A stretch of 64,000 nt of DNA from UBA8941 sp963780545 (lineage in GTDB: Archaea > Thermoproteota > Bathyarchaeia > TCS64), in the NCBI GenBank assembly GCA_963780545.1, contig CAWACK010000016.1:1-64000 (forward strand). Direction: 5' to 3'. Every line of letters begins with the position of its first letter. Position 1 is the first letter of the stretch. The notes below the pieces were generated by a model. The model was not told the DNA's origin. It ran no database searches and worked only from the letters and a program-made list of their open reading frames with translations. Below are positions 43,557-52,726 of this stretch, one piece after another. The translations under genes and the position numbers were made by a program.

Positions 43557-44852
43557 ATGAGCGGGAAAGAGAAGCCACACATCAACCTGATCATCATCGG
43601 ACACGTTGATCACGGTAAGAGCACGAGTATAGGCCACCTGTTCTACGACGCCGGCGCCATCGACGAAAAGTACGCGAAGGACATGGAAGCCGAGTCCAAA
43701 GCCATGGGCAAGGAGTCCTTCAAGTATGCATGGCTCCTCGACAGGCTCAAGGAGGAACGCGAACGTGGTATCACGATCGACCTCGCCTTCTACAAGCTTG
43801 AGACCGCGAAAAACTTCTTCACGGTTATCGACTCACCAGGCCACCGCGACTTCGTAAAGAACATGGTCACGGGTGCGAGTCAAGCGGACGGAGCCATCCT
43901 CCTCATCTCAGCCAAGAAGGGCGAGTACGAGTCAGGAACAAACCCCGGAGGCCAGACGCGTGAGCACGCCTTCCTCGCCTATACATTGGGAGTTAGGCAG
44001 ATCGTCGTCGCAATAAACAAGATGGATGACCCCACGGTCGCCTGGAGTGAGCAGCGTTACCAGGAGGTCAAGGACGGCGTCACCACTCTCCTAAAGCTTG
44101 TCGGCTACGACACCAACAAGGTCAGTTTCATCCCCACGAGTGGTTGGAGTGGCGACAACCTCGTCAAGAAGAGCACCAACATGCCCTGGTACAAGGGCCC
44201 CACACTTCTCGAGGCACTTGACACCTTCGTGATGCCTCCGAAGCCAACTGAAAAGGCTCTCAGGATCCCAGTTCAGGAGATCTACACCATCAGGGGCGTA
44301 GGTACTACCCCAGTCGGTAAGGTCGAGACCGGCATACTGAAGGTCAACGATGACATCGTCTTCATGCCCAGCGGTGAGAAGGGAAAGGTCAACAGCATTG
44401 AGACTCACTACACACGTCTTGACCAGGCTCTTCCAGGCGACAATATAGGCTTCAACGTTAAGGGTGTGTCGAGAGAGAAACTCAAGCGTGGCGAGGTCGC
44501 TAGCCACTTGAATACCCCATGCTCGGTCGCGAAGTCGTTTAAGGGTAGGATCTTCATCATCCACCACCCCACAGCCGTCGGCCAAGGCTACACTCCAGTG
44601 CTACACATACACACCGCACAGATAGCGGTCAAATTCGAGGCACTTGAAGCTAAGCTCGACCCAAGAACTGGTCAAGTGGTTGAGCAGAACCCCAGCTACT
44701 TGAGAACAGGTGAGGCAGCGATAGTGAAGTTCGTCCCCCTACAGCCCATAGCTATAGAGGCCTTCAAAGACTTCCCGCAGCTCGGTAGATTCGCTCTGCG
44801 CGACATGGGTACGACCATCGGTGCAGGCATCGTCCTCGAGATTGAGAGCTAA
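43557..44852 (+). CDS. tef1a: Translation elongation factor EF-1 alpha (aEF1A)
   Basis: GTPase of 431 residues that carries aminoacyl-tRNA to the ribosome. The P-loop is GHVDHGKSTSIGHLFYDAGA, with EERERGITIDLAF (switch I), DSPGHRDF (G3) and NKMDD (G4). After LLISAKK it contains GEYESGTNPGGQTREHAFLA, the roughly eleven-residue insertion shared by TACK, Asgard and eukaryotic proteins but not by Euryarchaeota. The C-terminus ends RFALRDMGTTIGAGIVLEIE. S10 follows after 64 bases, as in the ancestral str operon. Confidence 0.97.
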   Translation: MSGKEKPHINLIIIGHVDHGKSTSIGHLFYDAGAIDEKYAKDMEAESKAMGKESFKYAWLLDRLKEERERGITIDLAFYKLETAKNFFTVIDSPGHRDFVKNMVTGASQADGAILLISAKKGEYESGTNPGGQTREHAFLAYTLGVRQIVVAINKMDDPTVAWSEQRYQEVKDGVTTLLKLVGYDTNKVSFIPTSGWSGDNLVKKSTNMPWYKGPTLLEALDTFVMPPKPTEKALRIPVQEIYTIRGVGTTPVGKVETGILKVNDDIVFMPSGEKGKVNSIETHYTRLDQALPGDNIGFNVKGVSREKLKRGEVASHLNTPCSVAKSFKGRIFIIHHPTAVGQGYTPVLHIHTAQIAVKFEALEAKLDPRTGQVVEQNPSYLRTGEAAIVKFVPLQPIAIEAFKDFPQLGRFALRDMGTTIGAGIVLEIES

Positions 44853-44916
44853 ACGCTCTCTCCAACTTTTTCGATACCTTTAAGTTCTCGGCTAGCTGAC
44901 AAAACGGGGAACAGGT

Positions 44917-45226
44917 ATGGCGCGACGAGCACGCATCAAACTCACCAGCACCGACACCGTGAAGCTTGAGGGTGTCTGCGATGAGATAAGAGATATAGCA
45001 CAAAAAATAGGCGTCAAACTTGTGGGTCCAATACCACTACCAACGAAGAAGCTCGTCGTCCCCACTACGAAGGACCCCCTGCGGGGACGGTAGTAAGACT
45101 TGGGATAAATATGAGATGCGTGTCCATAAGAGGCTCATCGAGATCGATGCCCGAGACCGTGTCATGCGTAGCATAATGCGAATAAGGGTCCCAAATGAAG
45201 TCTACATCGAGATGGAGATCAACTAG
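44917..45226 (+). pseudogene. rps10: 30S ribosomal protein S10, split by a +1 frameshift
   Basis: uS10 begins MARRARIKLTSTDTVKLEGV and continues to PIPLPTKKLVVPTTKDP in the first frame, which then stops at 45091. At 45075-45079 there is a run of five C; with four C the protein continues CGDGSKTWDKYEMRVHKRLI and ends RIRVPNEVYIEMEIN, in exact register with other archaeal S10. The span of 310 nt is one more than a multiple of three. S10 is essential, so either the extra C is a sequencing error or the ribosome skips it (CCC-C is a known +1 slippery context). Confidence 0.93.
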
Positions 45227-45238
45227 TTCTATTAGATC

Positions 45239-45245
45239 TTTTTTT
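45239..45245 (+). terminator. T-run after S10
   Basis: Seven T residues begin about 13 bases after the S10 stop, a likely oligo-T transcription end before the separate carbamate kinase gene. Confidence 0.4.
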
Positions 45246-45275
45246 AATTGAATTCGACTCAATTTAGGGCAACTG

Positions 45276-45283
45276 TTTTAAAC
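45276..45283 (+). promoter_or_regulatory. TATA box upstream of carbamate kinase
   Basis: TTTTAAAC about 50 bases before the ATG at 45326, with AAGGAG at 45312-45317 as ribosome binding site nine bases from the start. Confidence 0.5.
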
Positions 45284-45325
45284 GACCTTTGTTCAACGGT
45301 TAATCCTTCGAAAGGAGCGTAATAC

Positions 45326-46273
45326 ATGGTTAAACGTGTCCTAGTCGCTCTCGGCGGGAACGCCATCAAGCAACCCGACGAGAAAGGAACCTTCGAGGAA
45401 CAGATGAAGAACGTCGAGATCGCCTCCTCTCAGATAGCCCAACTCGTGAGACGAGGCTACAATCTCGTCATCACCCATGGAAACGGTCCCCAGGTCGGTA
45501 ACTTGGCAATCCAACAGGAGGCAGCAATGGATCAAGTCCCACCGCAGCCCCTGGTTGTTCTCGGAGCTATGACCCAGGGTCAGATAGGCTATATGATGCA
45601 GCAGAACCTCCACAATATCCTGGATGGTGATGGGAAACAGGTTGCAACAGTCGTCACCCAGGTTTTAGTCAGCGAGAAGGACCCCGATTTTGAGGATCCG
45701 ACCAAGCCGGTTGGACCGTTTTACACCGAGGAGGTTGCAAAGAAGCTTGCAACCGAGCGTAGTTGGGTCGTGAAGAAGGTCAAGCCAAGTGGTGATAAAA
45801 TATGGCGGCGCGTCGTTCCATCTCCCGATCCACTCGCTATAGTTGAGGCGAAGGCGATAAAAACAATGGTAGATGCCGGGATGATAGTTATCGCCTCTGG
45901 TGGTGGCGGTATCCCCGTCTTCAGGAACTCGAAAGGGATGCTGGAAGGAGTCGACGCCGTAATAGACAAGGACAGGGCTGGCGCAAAACTTGCTGAGGAG
46001 GTAGCTTCCGATATCTTCCTCATCCTAACAGATGTCGAGTACGCCATGATGGATTACGGCAAACCCACACAATCTCCGATAAGGAACATGAGTGTAGCGG
46101 AGGCGAAGAAGCGACTTGCTGAGGGCCACTTTGGCGCAGGCAGCATGGGTCCAAAGGTAGAGGCGGCTCTGGGCTTCGTGGAGCGAGGAGGGGAACAGTC
46201 CGTGATAACAAGTCTCGCAAAAGCTGTAGATGCACTAGAGGGTAAGACCGGTACCCACATTACGCCGAATTAG
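45326..46273 (+). CDS. arcC: Carbamate kinase
   Basis: Amino-acid-kinase fold enzyme of 315 residues that makes ATP and carbamate from carbamoyl phosphate, or runs in reverse. It has RVLVALGGNAIKQPDEKG, ITHGNGPQVGNLAIQQEA, IASGGGGIPVFRNSKGML and GSMGPKVEAALGFVERGG. The length and motifs are normal. Arginine deiminase and ornithine carbamoyltransferase are not adjacent, so the carbamoyl phosphate source is unknown. It is transcribed alone from its own promoter. Confidence 0.93.
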   Translation: MVKRVLVALGGNAIKQPDEKGTFEEQMKNVEIASSQIAQLVRRGYNLVITHGNGPQVGNLAIQQEAAMDQVPPQPLVVLGAMTQGQIGYMMQQNLHNILDGDGKQVATVVTQVLVSEKDPDFEDPTKPVGPFYTEEVAKKLATERSWVVKKVKPSGDKIWRRVVPSPDPLAIVEAKAIKTMVDAGMIVIASGGGGIPVFRNSKGMLEGVDAVIDKDRAGAKLAEEVASDIFLILTDVEYAMMDYGKPTQSPIRNMSVAEAKKRLAEGHFGAGSMGPKVEAALGFVERGGEQSVITSLAKAVDALEGKTGTHITPN

Positions 46274-46302
46274 CGCGCCCCCTATGATTTTCGTCAAAGA
46301 CT

Positions 46303-46836
46303 TCAAATTAGGGTAAGCAAGGCACAATAAAGGGTCTCAAAGAAGAGATTTTCCTCCTCCAGTATCCTCCATTGATATCCATGTTGATCTATCTTGCCGG
46401 TTTCAGAGGAGTAGATGATAAGTATTGATCCGTTTAAGATAAGGTGTTTTTTGGCTCCGTTTAGAAAGCGTTCTATAGTTTCTCTGCCAGTTCTTCCCCC
46501 GTCCCATGTCGGGTCAAAAATGCCCCTCTCGGAGGGAAGGTATGGTGGGTTGAATATTATCCAGTCGAAAACTCCTTCGATGTTATCGAAGAGATCGGTA
46601 ATTAAGAAGTCGATCTTGTCAATAACACCCGCCTTTTCCGCCCTTCTTTTCGCAGCTTCGATCGCGTCGGGATTGATGTCGGCGGCTACGACGCGTATAA
46701 CATCGGGCTTCAGGGCTGCCGTGACTGCCTGAATTCCGCTTCCTGTTCCTAGGTCTAGTACCCTCCCCTCCACGAGACGTTTCACATGCCTAAGGAGAAG
46801 ATACGAATCCTCAGCAGGAGTATATATGGATCCCAC
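46303..46836 (-). CDS. HemK2/PrmC-like class I methyltransferase
   Basis: A 177-residue SAM methyltransferase. The SAM-binding strand is VLDLGTGSGIQAVTAALK, followed by AADINPDAIEAAKRRAEKAG, and the glutamine-binding motif FNPPYLP near residue 100. The size fits the archaeal/eukaryotic HemK2 (Mtq2) type that methylates the GGQ glutamine of release factor aRF1, rather than the longer bacterial PrmC. It starts 57 bases after the ProRS stop, so the two may share a transcript. Confidence 0.88.
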   Translation of the reverse strand: MGSIYTPAEDSYLLLRHVKRLVEGRVLDLGTGSGIQAVTAALKPDVIRVVAADINPDAIEAAKRRAEKAGVIDKIDFLITDLFDNIEGVFDWIIFNPPYLPSERGIFDPTWDGGRTGRETIERFLNGAKKHLILNGSILIIYSSETGKIDQHGYQWRILEEENLFFETLYCALLTLI

Positions 46837-46893
46837 ACGTCAACAATGTCGAGGAACGATAAAATCATGTTCAACTGCATACGCGAAAATAGT

Positions 46894-48348
46894 TTAGTAT
46901 GTCCTAGAGACGTAAGCGACACTCTTCGCCGAGTCTCCGCAGACTATGCAGGGACCATTGGGTTCCTCATGATAGTCCCATAGTGTACCTCTTATTTCGC
47001 CGCTTACCTGCTCCTTAAGCCTCTCAGCGCAGTTAACATCGCCGCACCAATTGATGCGTGCGAGCTTCTTCTTCTCCATGTAGCCGCGGAGTTCCTCGGT
47101 AGTAGAAGCAGTGATAAGGCGTTCCTCGAGGATCTTCCTACTCCTCACGGTGAGGTTCTCTTGGATAGTAACAAAGAGACTTCTAGTCGCCGCTGGGAGA
47201 TCCTTGAGTTCAGCCTTGCTCTTCTCGAAGGTGTCCCTGCGTACAAAGGTGACAGTCTTTGAATCAGCTTCGCGTGGACCTACTTCGATGCGAAGAGGGA
47301 CACCGAACATCTCCCACTTGTAGTATTTCTCTCCCGGACGAAGCCTATCCTCGTCGTCAATAGCTGTCCTGATGCCCTCTTTTACGAGTATATTTACTAT
47401 CTCTTTGGCGTAGACCTTGGCGATCTCCTCCTTCCCCTTTACGGGTATGGGGATGACAACAACCTGCTTAGGGGCGATAACGGGCGGTAGGATTAGGCCA
47501 TGGTCGTCTCCGTGCTGGCTGATGACTGCGGCGAGGGTCCTGCCGAAGCCCATGCCGTAGCAAGTGTTTGTAACGTTCACCTGCTCTCCCCTCTCGTTTT
47601 CGTAAGTAATCTCAAAAGCCTTACCAAAATTGTAGCCAAGCTGATGTACAGTGCCTATCTGGTTAGATTTGCCATCAGGGTTCCATGCATCGAAGGCGAC
47701 GCTGTAGTCAGCTCCTGCGAATTTGTCAAACTCAGGGCGTTTAAGGCGAATGTAGGCGAGGCCGAGAGTGTTGAAAACCTCACTATAGATTTCGATGGCC
47801 ATACGGACGTTGCTCTCGGCTTCTTCATAGGTGGAGTGGGCGGTGTGTCCCTCGTTCCAGAGGAACTCGCGTCCCCTATATAGGGGGCGTGTGGCCTTGG
47901 TTTCGTAACGGTATACATTGCAGGTCTGGTTCATCCTGATGGGTAGGTCGGCGTGGCTGCGAACCCAGAGCTTGAACATGGGGTAGATGGCGGTCTCGCT
48001 CGTCGGGCGAAGAACGAGCCTCTTCTCGAGTTCGTTGTCTCCGGCGTGCGTGATCCAGAAGACCTCCCCGCTGAAGCCTTTAATGTGCTCCTCCTCCTTC
48101 TGGAAGCTGTCCTCGGGTATTACGACCGGGAACTGCATGGGTTCGTGCCCCGAGGCGTCCAACTTTTCTTCGAGCATCGCGATGATCCGCTTGGCTATGC
48201 TGAAGCCCCAGCCCGTGTAAACCGTAAAACCTTTCACAGGGTAGCGGTCGTCAGCGATTTTAGCCTCAAGTAGGATGTTGTCATACCACTCGCTGAAATT
48301 TTCTTTCTTGATGAGTTCCTTCTTCTCTGAGGGTTGGTTCCCGGTCAT
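46894..48348 (-). CDS. proS: Prolyl-tRNA synthetase (archaeal/eukaryotic type)
   Basis: Class II synthetase of 484 residues. Class II motifs are visible in RPTSETAIYPMFKLWVRSH and MNQTCNVYRYETKATRPLYRGREFLWNEGH, and motif 3 in CYGMGFGRTLAAVISQHGDD. The C-terminal zinc-binding domain has NWCGDVNCAERLKEQ and CIVCGDSAKSVAYVSRTY, the terminal Tyr being a family hallmark. This is the type without the INS editing insertion; editing in trans could come from the YbaK-family protein at 36.4 kb. Confidence 0.95.
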   Translation of the reverse strand: MTGNQPSEKKELIKKENFSEWYDNILLEAKIADDRYPVKGFTVYTGWGFSIAKRIIAMLEEKLDASGHEPMQFPVVIPEDSFQKEEEHIKGFSGEVFWITHAGDNELEKRLVLRPTSETAIYPMFKLWVRSHADLPIRMNQTCNVYRYETKATRPLYRGREFLWNEGHTAHSTYEEAESNVRMAIEIYSEVFNTLGLAYIRLKRPEFDKFAGADYSVAFDAWNPDGKSNQIGTVHQLGYNFGKAFEITYENERGEQVNVTNTCYGMGFGRTLAAVISQHGDDHGLILPPVIAPKQVVVIPIPVKGKEEIAKVYAKEIVNILVKEGIRTAIDDEDRLRPGEKYYKWEMFGVPLRIEVGPREADSKTVTFVRRDTFEKSKAELKDLPAATRSLFVTIQENLTVRSRKILEERLITASTTEELRGYMEKKKLARINWCGDVNCAERLKEQVSGEIRGTLWDYHEEPNGPCIVCGDSAKSVAYVSRTY

Positions 48349-48483
48349 GTTCTTTTCCTCAACCCTTCGTGAAGTTAGTGGGTGATTTAAAAGGTGTTGC
48401 GTTTTAGGTGGATTCTTTTCATAAAAACTTTAAAAAAACGATTCTGACGCGGGTTTGCCCCGCATACGGCTCACTTTTTGGGC

Positions 48484-48651
48484 TTAGTACCTTCTTGGTG
48501 GCCTGTGCTTGGCGAAGCATTCGTTGCAGTAGACGGGCCTTCCCTCAGTCGGCGTGAATGGAACTTCACATTCCTTTCCGCAGTCCGAGCAGGTCGCCTT
48601 ATGCATCTCCCGTGGTCCACGGTCGAAGCTGCGCCTTTCGCGGTAATCCAT
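48484..48651 (-). CDS. Small C-x2-C zinc-ribbon protein
   Basis: A 55-residue protein from ATG 48651 (MDYRERRSFDRGPREMHKA). The zinc site is CSDCGKECEVPFTPTEGRPV followed by YCNECFAKHRPPRRY, that is C-x2-C-x17-C-x2-C. Domains of this shape are widespread as small cytosolic proteins in archaea and some bacteria; function is unknown. The frame is open upstream to 48723 but the family start matches 48651. Confidence 0.8.
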   Translation of the reverse strand: MDYRERRSFDRGPREMHKATCSDCGKECEVPFTPTEGRPVYCNECFAKHRPPRRY

Positions 48652-48943
48652 TATTTCACTTCCTTTCTTCTGTATATTCGGCCACCTTTCGGGAGCCCAA
48701 ATATACGGGTTGATGGGGGACATTACTCGCCTTTAAATCTATGTATATGTTGGAACGGCTTTAATCTGCGACATTTCTCATCTTTTTATTTTGCGGGGGA
48801 TTCCATTTTACATTGCGTGCGAGAAAGTGAGGGAAGTCGTCGCCTCCTCAGCTGTAGTCTTCTTGATATTGGATTGGTTTGATCCGGTTGAGTGTCCAAT
48901 TTTATAAAAAAAACGTGTAATTTCAATCGAAATCCCAAATCGT

Positions 48944-51853
48944 TTGGAGATGTTTTTATCCAACCCAACTGAAGGTCTCTACGATTTGGCCGAGGAGAAC
49001 GTCTTCCAACTGCTTTGCAGGCCTGTTCGGCGCCTCCTAGAGGAGCGTGGGTTCACTGAGCCAACGGAGCCACAGAGGAGGATCATCCCCCTAATTCTCG
49101 AAGGGAAGAACGTCCTATTGATCTCTGCGACAGCGACTGGGAAAACGGAGGCGGCTATGCTGCCGGTGATGGATCGTTTCCTCATGTCGGGGCAGAGGAG
49201 GCCGGGGATAAGCATACTGTACGTCACCCCTCTTCGCGCCTTAAACAGGGACATCCTAGAGAGGATGACCTACTGGTGTAATAGACTGGATATCAAGCTC
49301 GGCATCAGACACGGTGACACTGGCGATCAGGAACGGAATAGGCAGAGGACGAGTCCCCCCGATATGCTCATCACGACACCGGAGACTCTCCAAGCTATCC
49401 TACTCGGGCGTACACTGAAGCAGTACCTTAAGAGCGTTCACTGGATAATCATCGACGAAATACACGAACTTGCCGACAATAAGCGTGGAAGCCAGCTAGC
49501 CCTGGGGCTAGAAAGACTTAGGGAGTTGACCCCAGAGCCACCTCAAATGATAGGACTAAGCGCCACGATAGGTAGCCCAGAAAAGGTGGCACGTTTCCTC
49601 GCGGGGGTAGACAGGCCCGTGGAGACGATTCAGGTCTCCGCTCTAAGAGAGACGAGTTTCGAGATCATATATCCTGAGCCAGAGGCTGAGGACTTTGAGA
49701 CTGCGACAACACTTTTCACTCACCCTGAGGTCTCAGCGCGGCTACGCGCCATTCGTCGCCTTATTGAGGAACACCAGACAACGCTAGTCTTCACTAACAC
49801 CCGCAGTACGAGTGAGATGCTGGCTAGCAGGTTCAACCTCTGGGACACCGAATTCCCAGTGAGTATCCACCACGGGTCGCTAGCTAAAACAAGCAGAATA
49901 GCGGCGGAACAGGGGCTAAAAGAGGGTAACCTTCGCACTGTCATCTGCACGAGCAGCCTAGAGCTTGGCATAGACATCGGTAGTATTGACCTCGTCATCC
50001 AGTATAACAGCCCAAGACAGGTCACACGCCTACTCCAACGTGTGGGTCGAAGTGGCCACCGACTCGGCAGGGTCAGTAAGGGGGTCATAATCAGTTTGAA
50101 CAGCGACGACGCTTTCGAGTCGATGGTCATCTGCCGCCGAGCCCTTGGGGAGGTCATGGAGCCTCTCCGGGTGCCGGAGAAGCCCTACGACGTAATGGTC
50201 AACCAGATGACTGCGGAGCTCATGCAGAGGGGACGCCTCTACTTCCTCCAAACCGTTAACCTATTCAAGGGAGCCTACCCGTTCCGCGACCTCTCTGTGG
50301 AGGACGTAAAGTTCGTCGCAAGCTACATGCACAACCGGTTCCCACGCCTCGCGTGGGTTTCAGCTGAGGATGAGGTAATAATCCGTCCCCGTGGGAGCAG
50401 AAAAACTATCTACACCTACTTTTTCAACAACTTGAGTATGATCCCCGACGAAAAGGATTATCTCGTCCTCGAGGCGAAGGATGAGTCGCCTATCGGTGTG
50501 CTTCAGGAGGCTTTCGTGGCTGAGTACGCCAAACCCGGAGTCAAATTCACGTTACGAGGGAGAGCCTGGAAGATACTAAATGTCCATAACGATAAGATAT
50601 ATGTAAAAGCGGAGGACGACCCGACAGGAGCGATCCCGAGCTGGATAGGGGAAGAGATACCCGTTCCTCTTGAGGTCGCTTTAGAGGTAGGCAGGATCAA
50701 AGCAACCATCGAGGACGAACTCAACAGTGGAGAGTCCTCGAAGGCCATAGCTACTAGCCTCGCTGATATCTATTCAGCCTCCCAATCGACGATTGAGCGA
50801 GTAATCAGAGAGCAAGTAGATCACCATCAGGCTGGCTACCTTGCACCGACAGATCGCCGCGTATTACTCGAAGAATGGGAGGACAACGTACTAATCCACG
50901 CCAACTTCGGAACGCTAGTGAACCGTACCCTCGCCCGCGTCATCGGTCATATAATCAGCGAGGAGACCGGCTACCCTGTCGGCGTACAGCAGGAAACCTA
51001 TATGATTGCGACTCAGACAGTTGGCGAGATTGACACACGCTACGTCGCCAGGATGTTGAAAACACTCGCCGACAAGGACATGGAGAAAATCGTAAAGGAC
51101 GCCATCACCAAGACGGGACTCTTCAAACGCCGTCTTATCAACGTCGCCCGTAAGGCTGGAGCACTAAGCAAGTTTGCTGACTTTAGTAACGTCACCCTAG
51201 GACGGCTCTTGAAGAGTTTTGAGAATACTGTAATCTACGAGGAGGCGCTTAAGGACGCCTATAGGCTCGACCTCGATGTCGACGCTACCATCGACCTACT
51301 TAAGAAGATGGCCTCGGGGGAGATCGAGGTTATCGTCCTCGAAACGGAGGGACAGCTTACACCTCTGGGGAAGATGGCAGTCGAAAACATAAGCATGAAA
51401 ACCGACATCGTGCCACCGGAGAATATGGACAGGATCATACTCGAGTCGGCGAAGGCCCGTCTATACAGCGAGACTCGAGTGTTTGCGTGCCACGGCAAGA
51501 ACGACTGGGCTGAAACAAGGCGAATCAGGGACCTCGATGAGAAGCTTGTCTGCCCAGTCTGCGGCTCGACCGCTCTAGGTGTCTACGATAGGAGCCTTGA
51601 AGAAGTCCAGGAGCTTCTTAGCCAGGAAAAGAGCAGGAGCGTGAAGGAGAAGCCGAAGTGGTGGGATCGTGGCAGAGACATATCCAAACTCGTGTCAATG
51701 TACGGGCGAAGAGCAGCCATCATTGGCGCTGCGAAGCGCGTCGACTTAGCAGCCGCCTGGGACATCCTCGCCGAGACCGAGGACGAATCAGACGAGTTTT
51801 TCAACAAAATCGTCGAGGCTGAACGAGATTCCCTAAAGAAGCGGTTCATATAA
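48944..51853 (+). CDS. Lhr-family ATP-dependent helicase
   Basis: Superfamily 2 helicase of 969 residues. The Q motif is near EPTEPQRRIIPLILEG, Walker A is LLISATATGKTEAAM, Walker B is IIDEIHELADNKRG, motif III is GLSATIGSPE, and motif VI is LLQRVGRSGHRLG. A C-terminal winged-helix/beta region follows, with a putative zinc site (ACHGKNDW ... CPVCGSTALG) as in archaeal Lhr2-type proteins. Such enzymes unwind DNA or RNA:DNA hybrids in repair. TTG 48944 and ATG 48950 are both possible starts. It is monocistronic. Confidence 0.92.
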   Translation: MEMFLSNPTEGLYDLAEENVFQLLCRPVRRLLEERGFTEPTEPQRRIIPLILEGKNVLLISATATGKTEAAMLPVMDRFLMSGQRRPGISILYVTPLRALNRDILERMTYWCNRLDIKLGIRHGDTGDQERNRQRTSPPDMLITTPETLQAILLGRTLKQYLKSVHWIIIDEIHELADNKRGSQLALGLERLRELTPEPPQMIGLSATIGSPEKVARFLAGVDRPVETIQVSALRETSFEIIYPEPEAEDFETATTLFTHPEVSARLRAIRRLIEEHQTTLVFTNTRSTSEMLASRFNLWDTEFPVSIHHGSLAKTSRIAAEQGLKEGNLRTVICTSSLELGIDIGSIDLVIQYNSPRQVTRLLQRVGRSGHRLGRVSKGVIISLNSDDAFESMVICRRALGEVMEPLRVPEKPYDVMVNQMTAELMQRGRLYFLQTVNLFKGAYPFRDLSVEDVKFVASYMHNRFPRLAWVSAEDEVIIRPRGSRKTIYTYFFNNLSMIPDEKDYLVLEAKDESPIGVLQEAFVAEYAKPGVKFTLRGRAWKILNVHNDKIYVKAEDDPTGAIPSWIGEEIPVPLEVALEVGRIKATIEDELNSGESSKAIATSLADIYSASQSTIERVIREQVDHHQAGYLAPTDRRVLLEEWEDNVLIHANFGTLVNRTLARVIGHIISEETGYPVGVQQETYMIATQTVGEIDTRYVARMLKTLADKDMEKIVKDAITKTGLFKRRLINVARKAGALSKFADFSNVTLGRLLKSFENTVIYEEALKDAYRLDLDVDATIDLLKKMASGEIEVIVLETEGQLTPLGKMAVENISMKTDIVPPENMDRIILESAKARLYSETRVFACHGKNDWAETRRIRDLDEKLVCPVCGSTALGVYDRSLEEVQELLSQEKSRSVKEKPKWWDRGRDISKLVSMYGRRAAIIGAAKRVDLAAAWDILAETEDESDEFFNKIVEAERDSLKKRFI

Positions 51854-52060
51854 TTCTAATAATTAGTTTATTGCATGTAGGTGGAAGCATTTTCTCAAGA
51901 AAGCCCCGTTTACGAGGCATCCACTTATTTAACAGGCCATACGCTCGCGTCTTTTTAAACAGCAGATCCTTATTTTAGACCTCATGTTAGTAATCGCGTG
52001 TGTGATTTTTTTTGAACCTCCAAAGTACCTAAAAAGGCGCAGCATCCTTTCTATTACTGT

Positions 52061-52726
52061 ATGAAGAAAATCGGGATGCTGACCATAGGGCAGTCGCCTC
52101 GAAACGATATCCTCCCTGGCCTCAAAGAGATTCTAGGGAAAAACGTGGAGATCGTCGAGGCTGGTGCCTTGGATGGCAAGACCATGGAGGATGTAAATAA
52201 AATCCATTTGAATCTCGAGGACTACATCCTGGTCAGCAGGATGAGGGACGGCACCGAGATCAAGATCACGAAGAAGTACATCCTTCCCCTGATGCAGGAG
52301 AAGCTCGACTTGATAGAGTCCCAAGGCATTAGGGTCACAGTTGTAATGTGCACCGGTAAGTTCCCCCAGTTCAGGAGTAAAGGCCTGGTCGTAACCCCGA
52401 TGGAGATCCTGAAAGGCGTCATCGAGGGCTGTCTTAAGGAGGGGAAACTCGGCGTCGTCTACCCCACCGCTGAGCAAATACCAATGGGGGAGAAGGAGTG
52501 GAGCCGCCCAGGAGTAAATGTATATTCTGATACTGTGAGCCCATACGAGCCCAAAGACGTCGAGGGCCTCTGCGACCGCCTCTCGAAAAAGAACCTAGAC
52601 CTGATCCTTCTCAACTGCTTCGGCTTCCCGACGGAGATCAGGAGGAAGGTCGCCGCTAAGACAGGTAAACCAGTGGTGCAGGCGAACACGATGGTCGCCC
52701 ACGTGCTTGCTGAGCTCCTCAGCTAG
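52061..52726 (+). CDS. AroM-family protein
   Basis: A 221-residue protein of the AroM family: MKKIGMLTIGQSPRNDILPG at the start, EIVEAGALDGKTMEDVNK, VMCTGKFPQFRSKGLVVTPM, and LLNCFGFPTEIRRKVAAKTG near the end. The fold resembles Asp/Glu/hydantoin racemases and the two cysteines (MCTG and LNCFG) sit where racemase cysteines sit. No function is established for the family. Its stop overlaps that of the convergent RlmE gene by four bases. Confidence 0.82.
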   Translation: MKKIGMLTIGQSPRNDILPGLKEILGKNVEIVEAGALDGKTMEDVNKIHLNLEDYILVSRMRDGTEIKITKKYILPLMQEKLDLIESQGIRVTVVMCTGKFPQFRSKGLVVTPMEILKGVIEGCLKEGKLGVVYPTAEQIPMGEKEWSRPGVNVYSDTVSPYEPKDVEGLCDRLSKKNLDLILLNCFGFPTEIRRKVAAKTGKPVVQANTMVAHVLAELLS

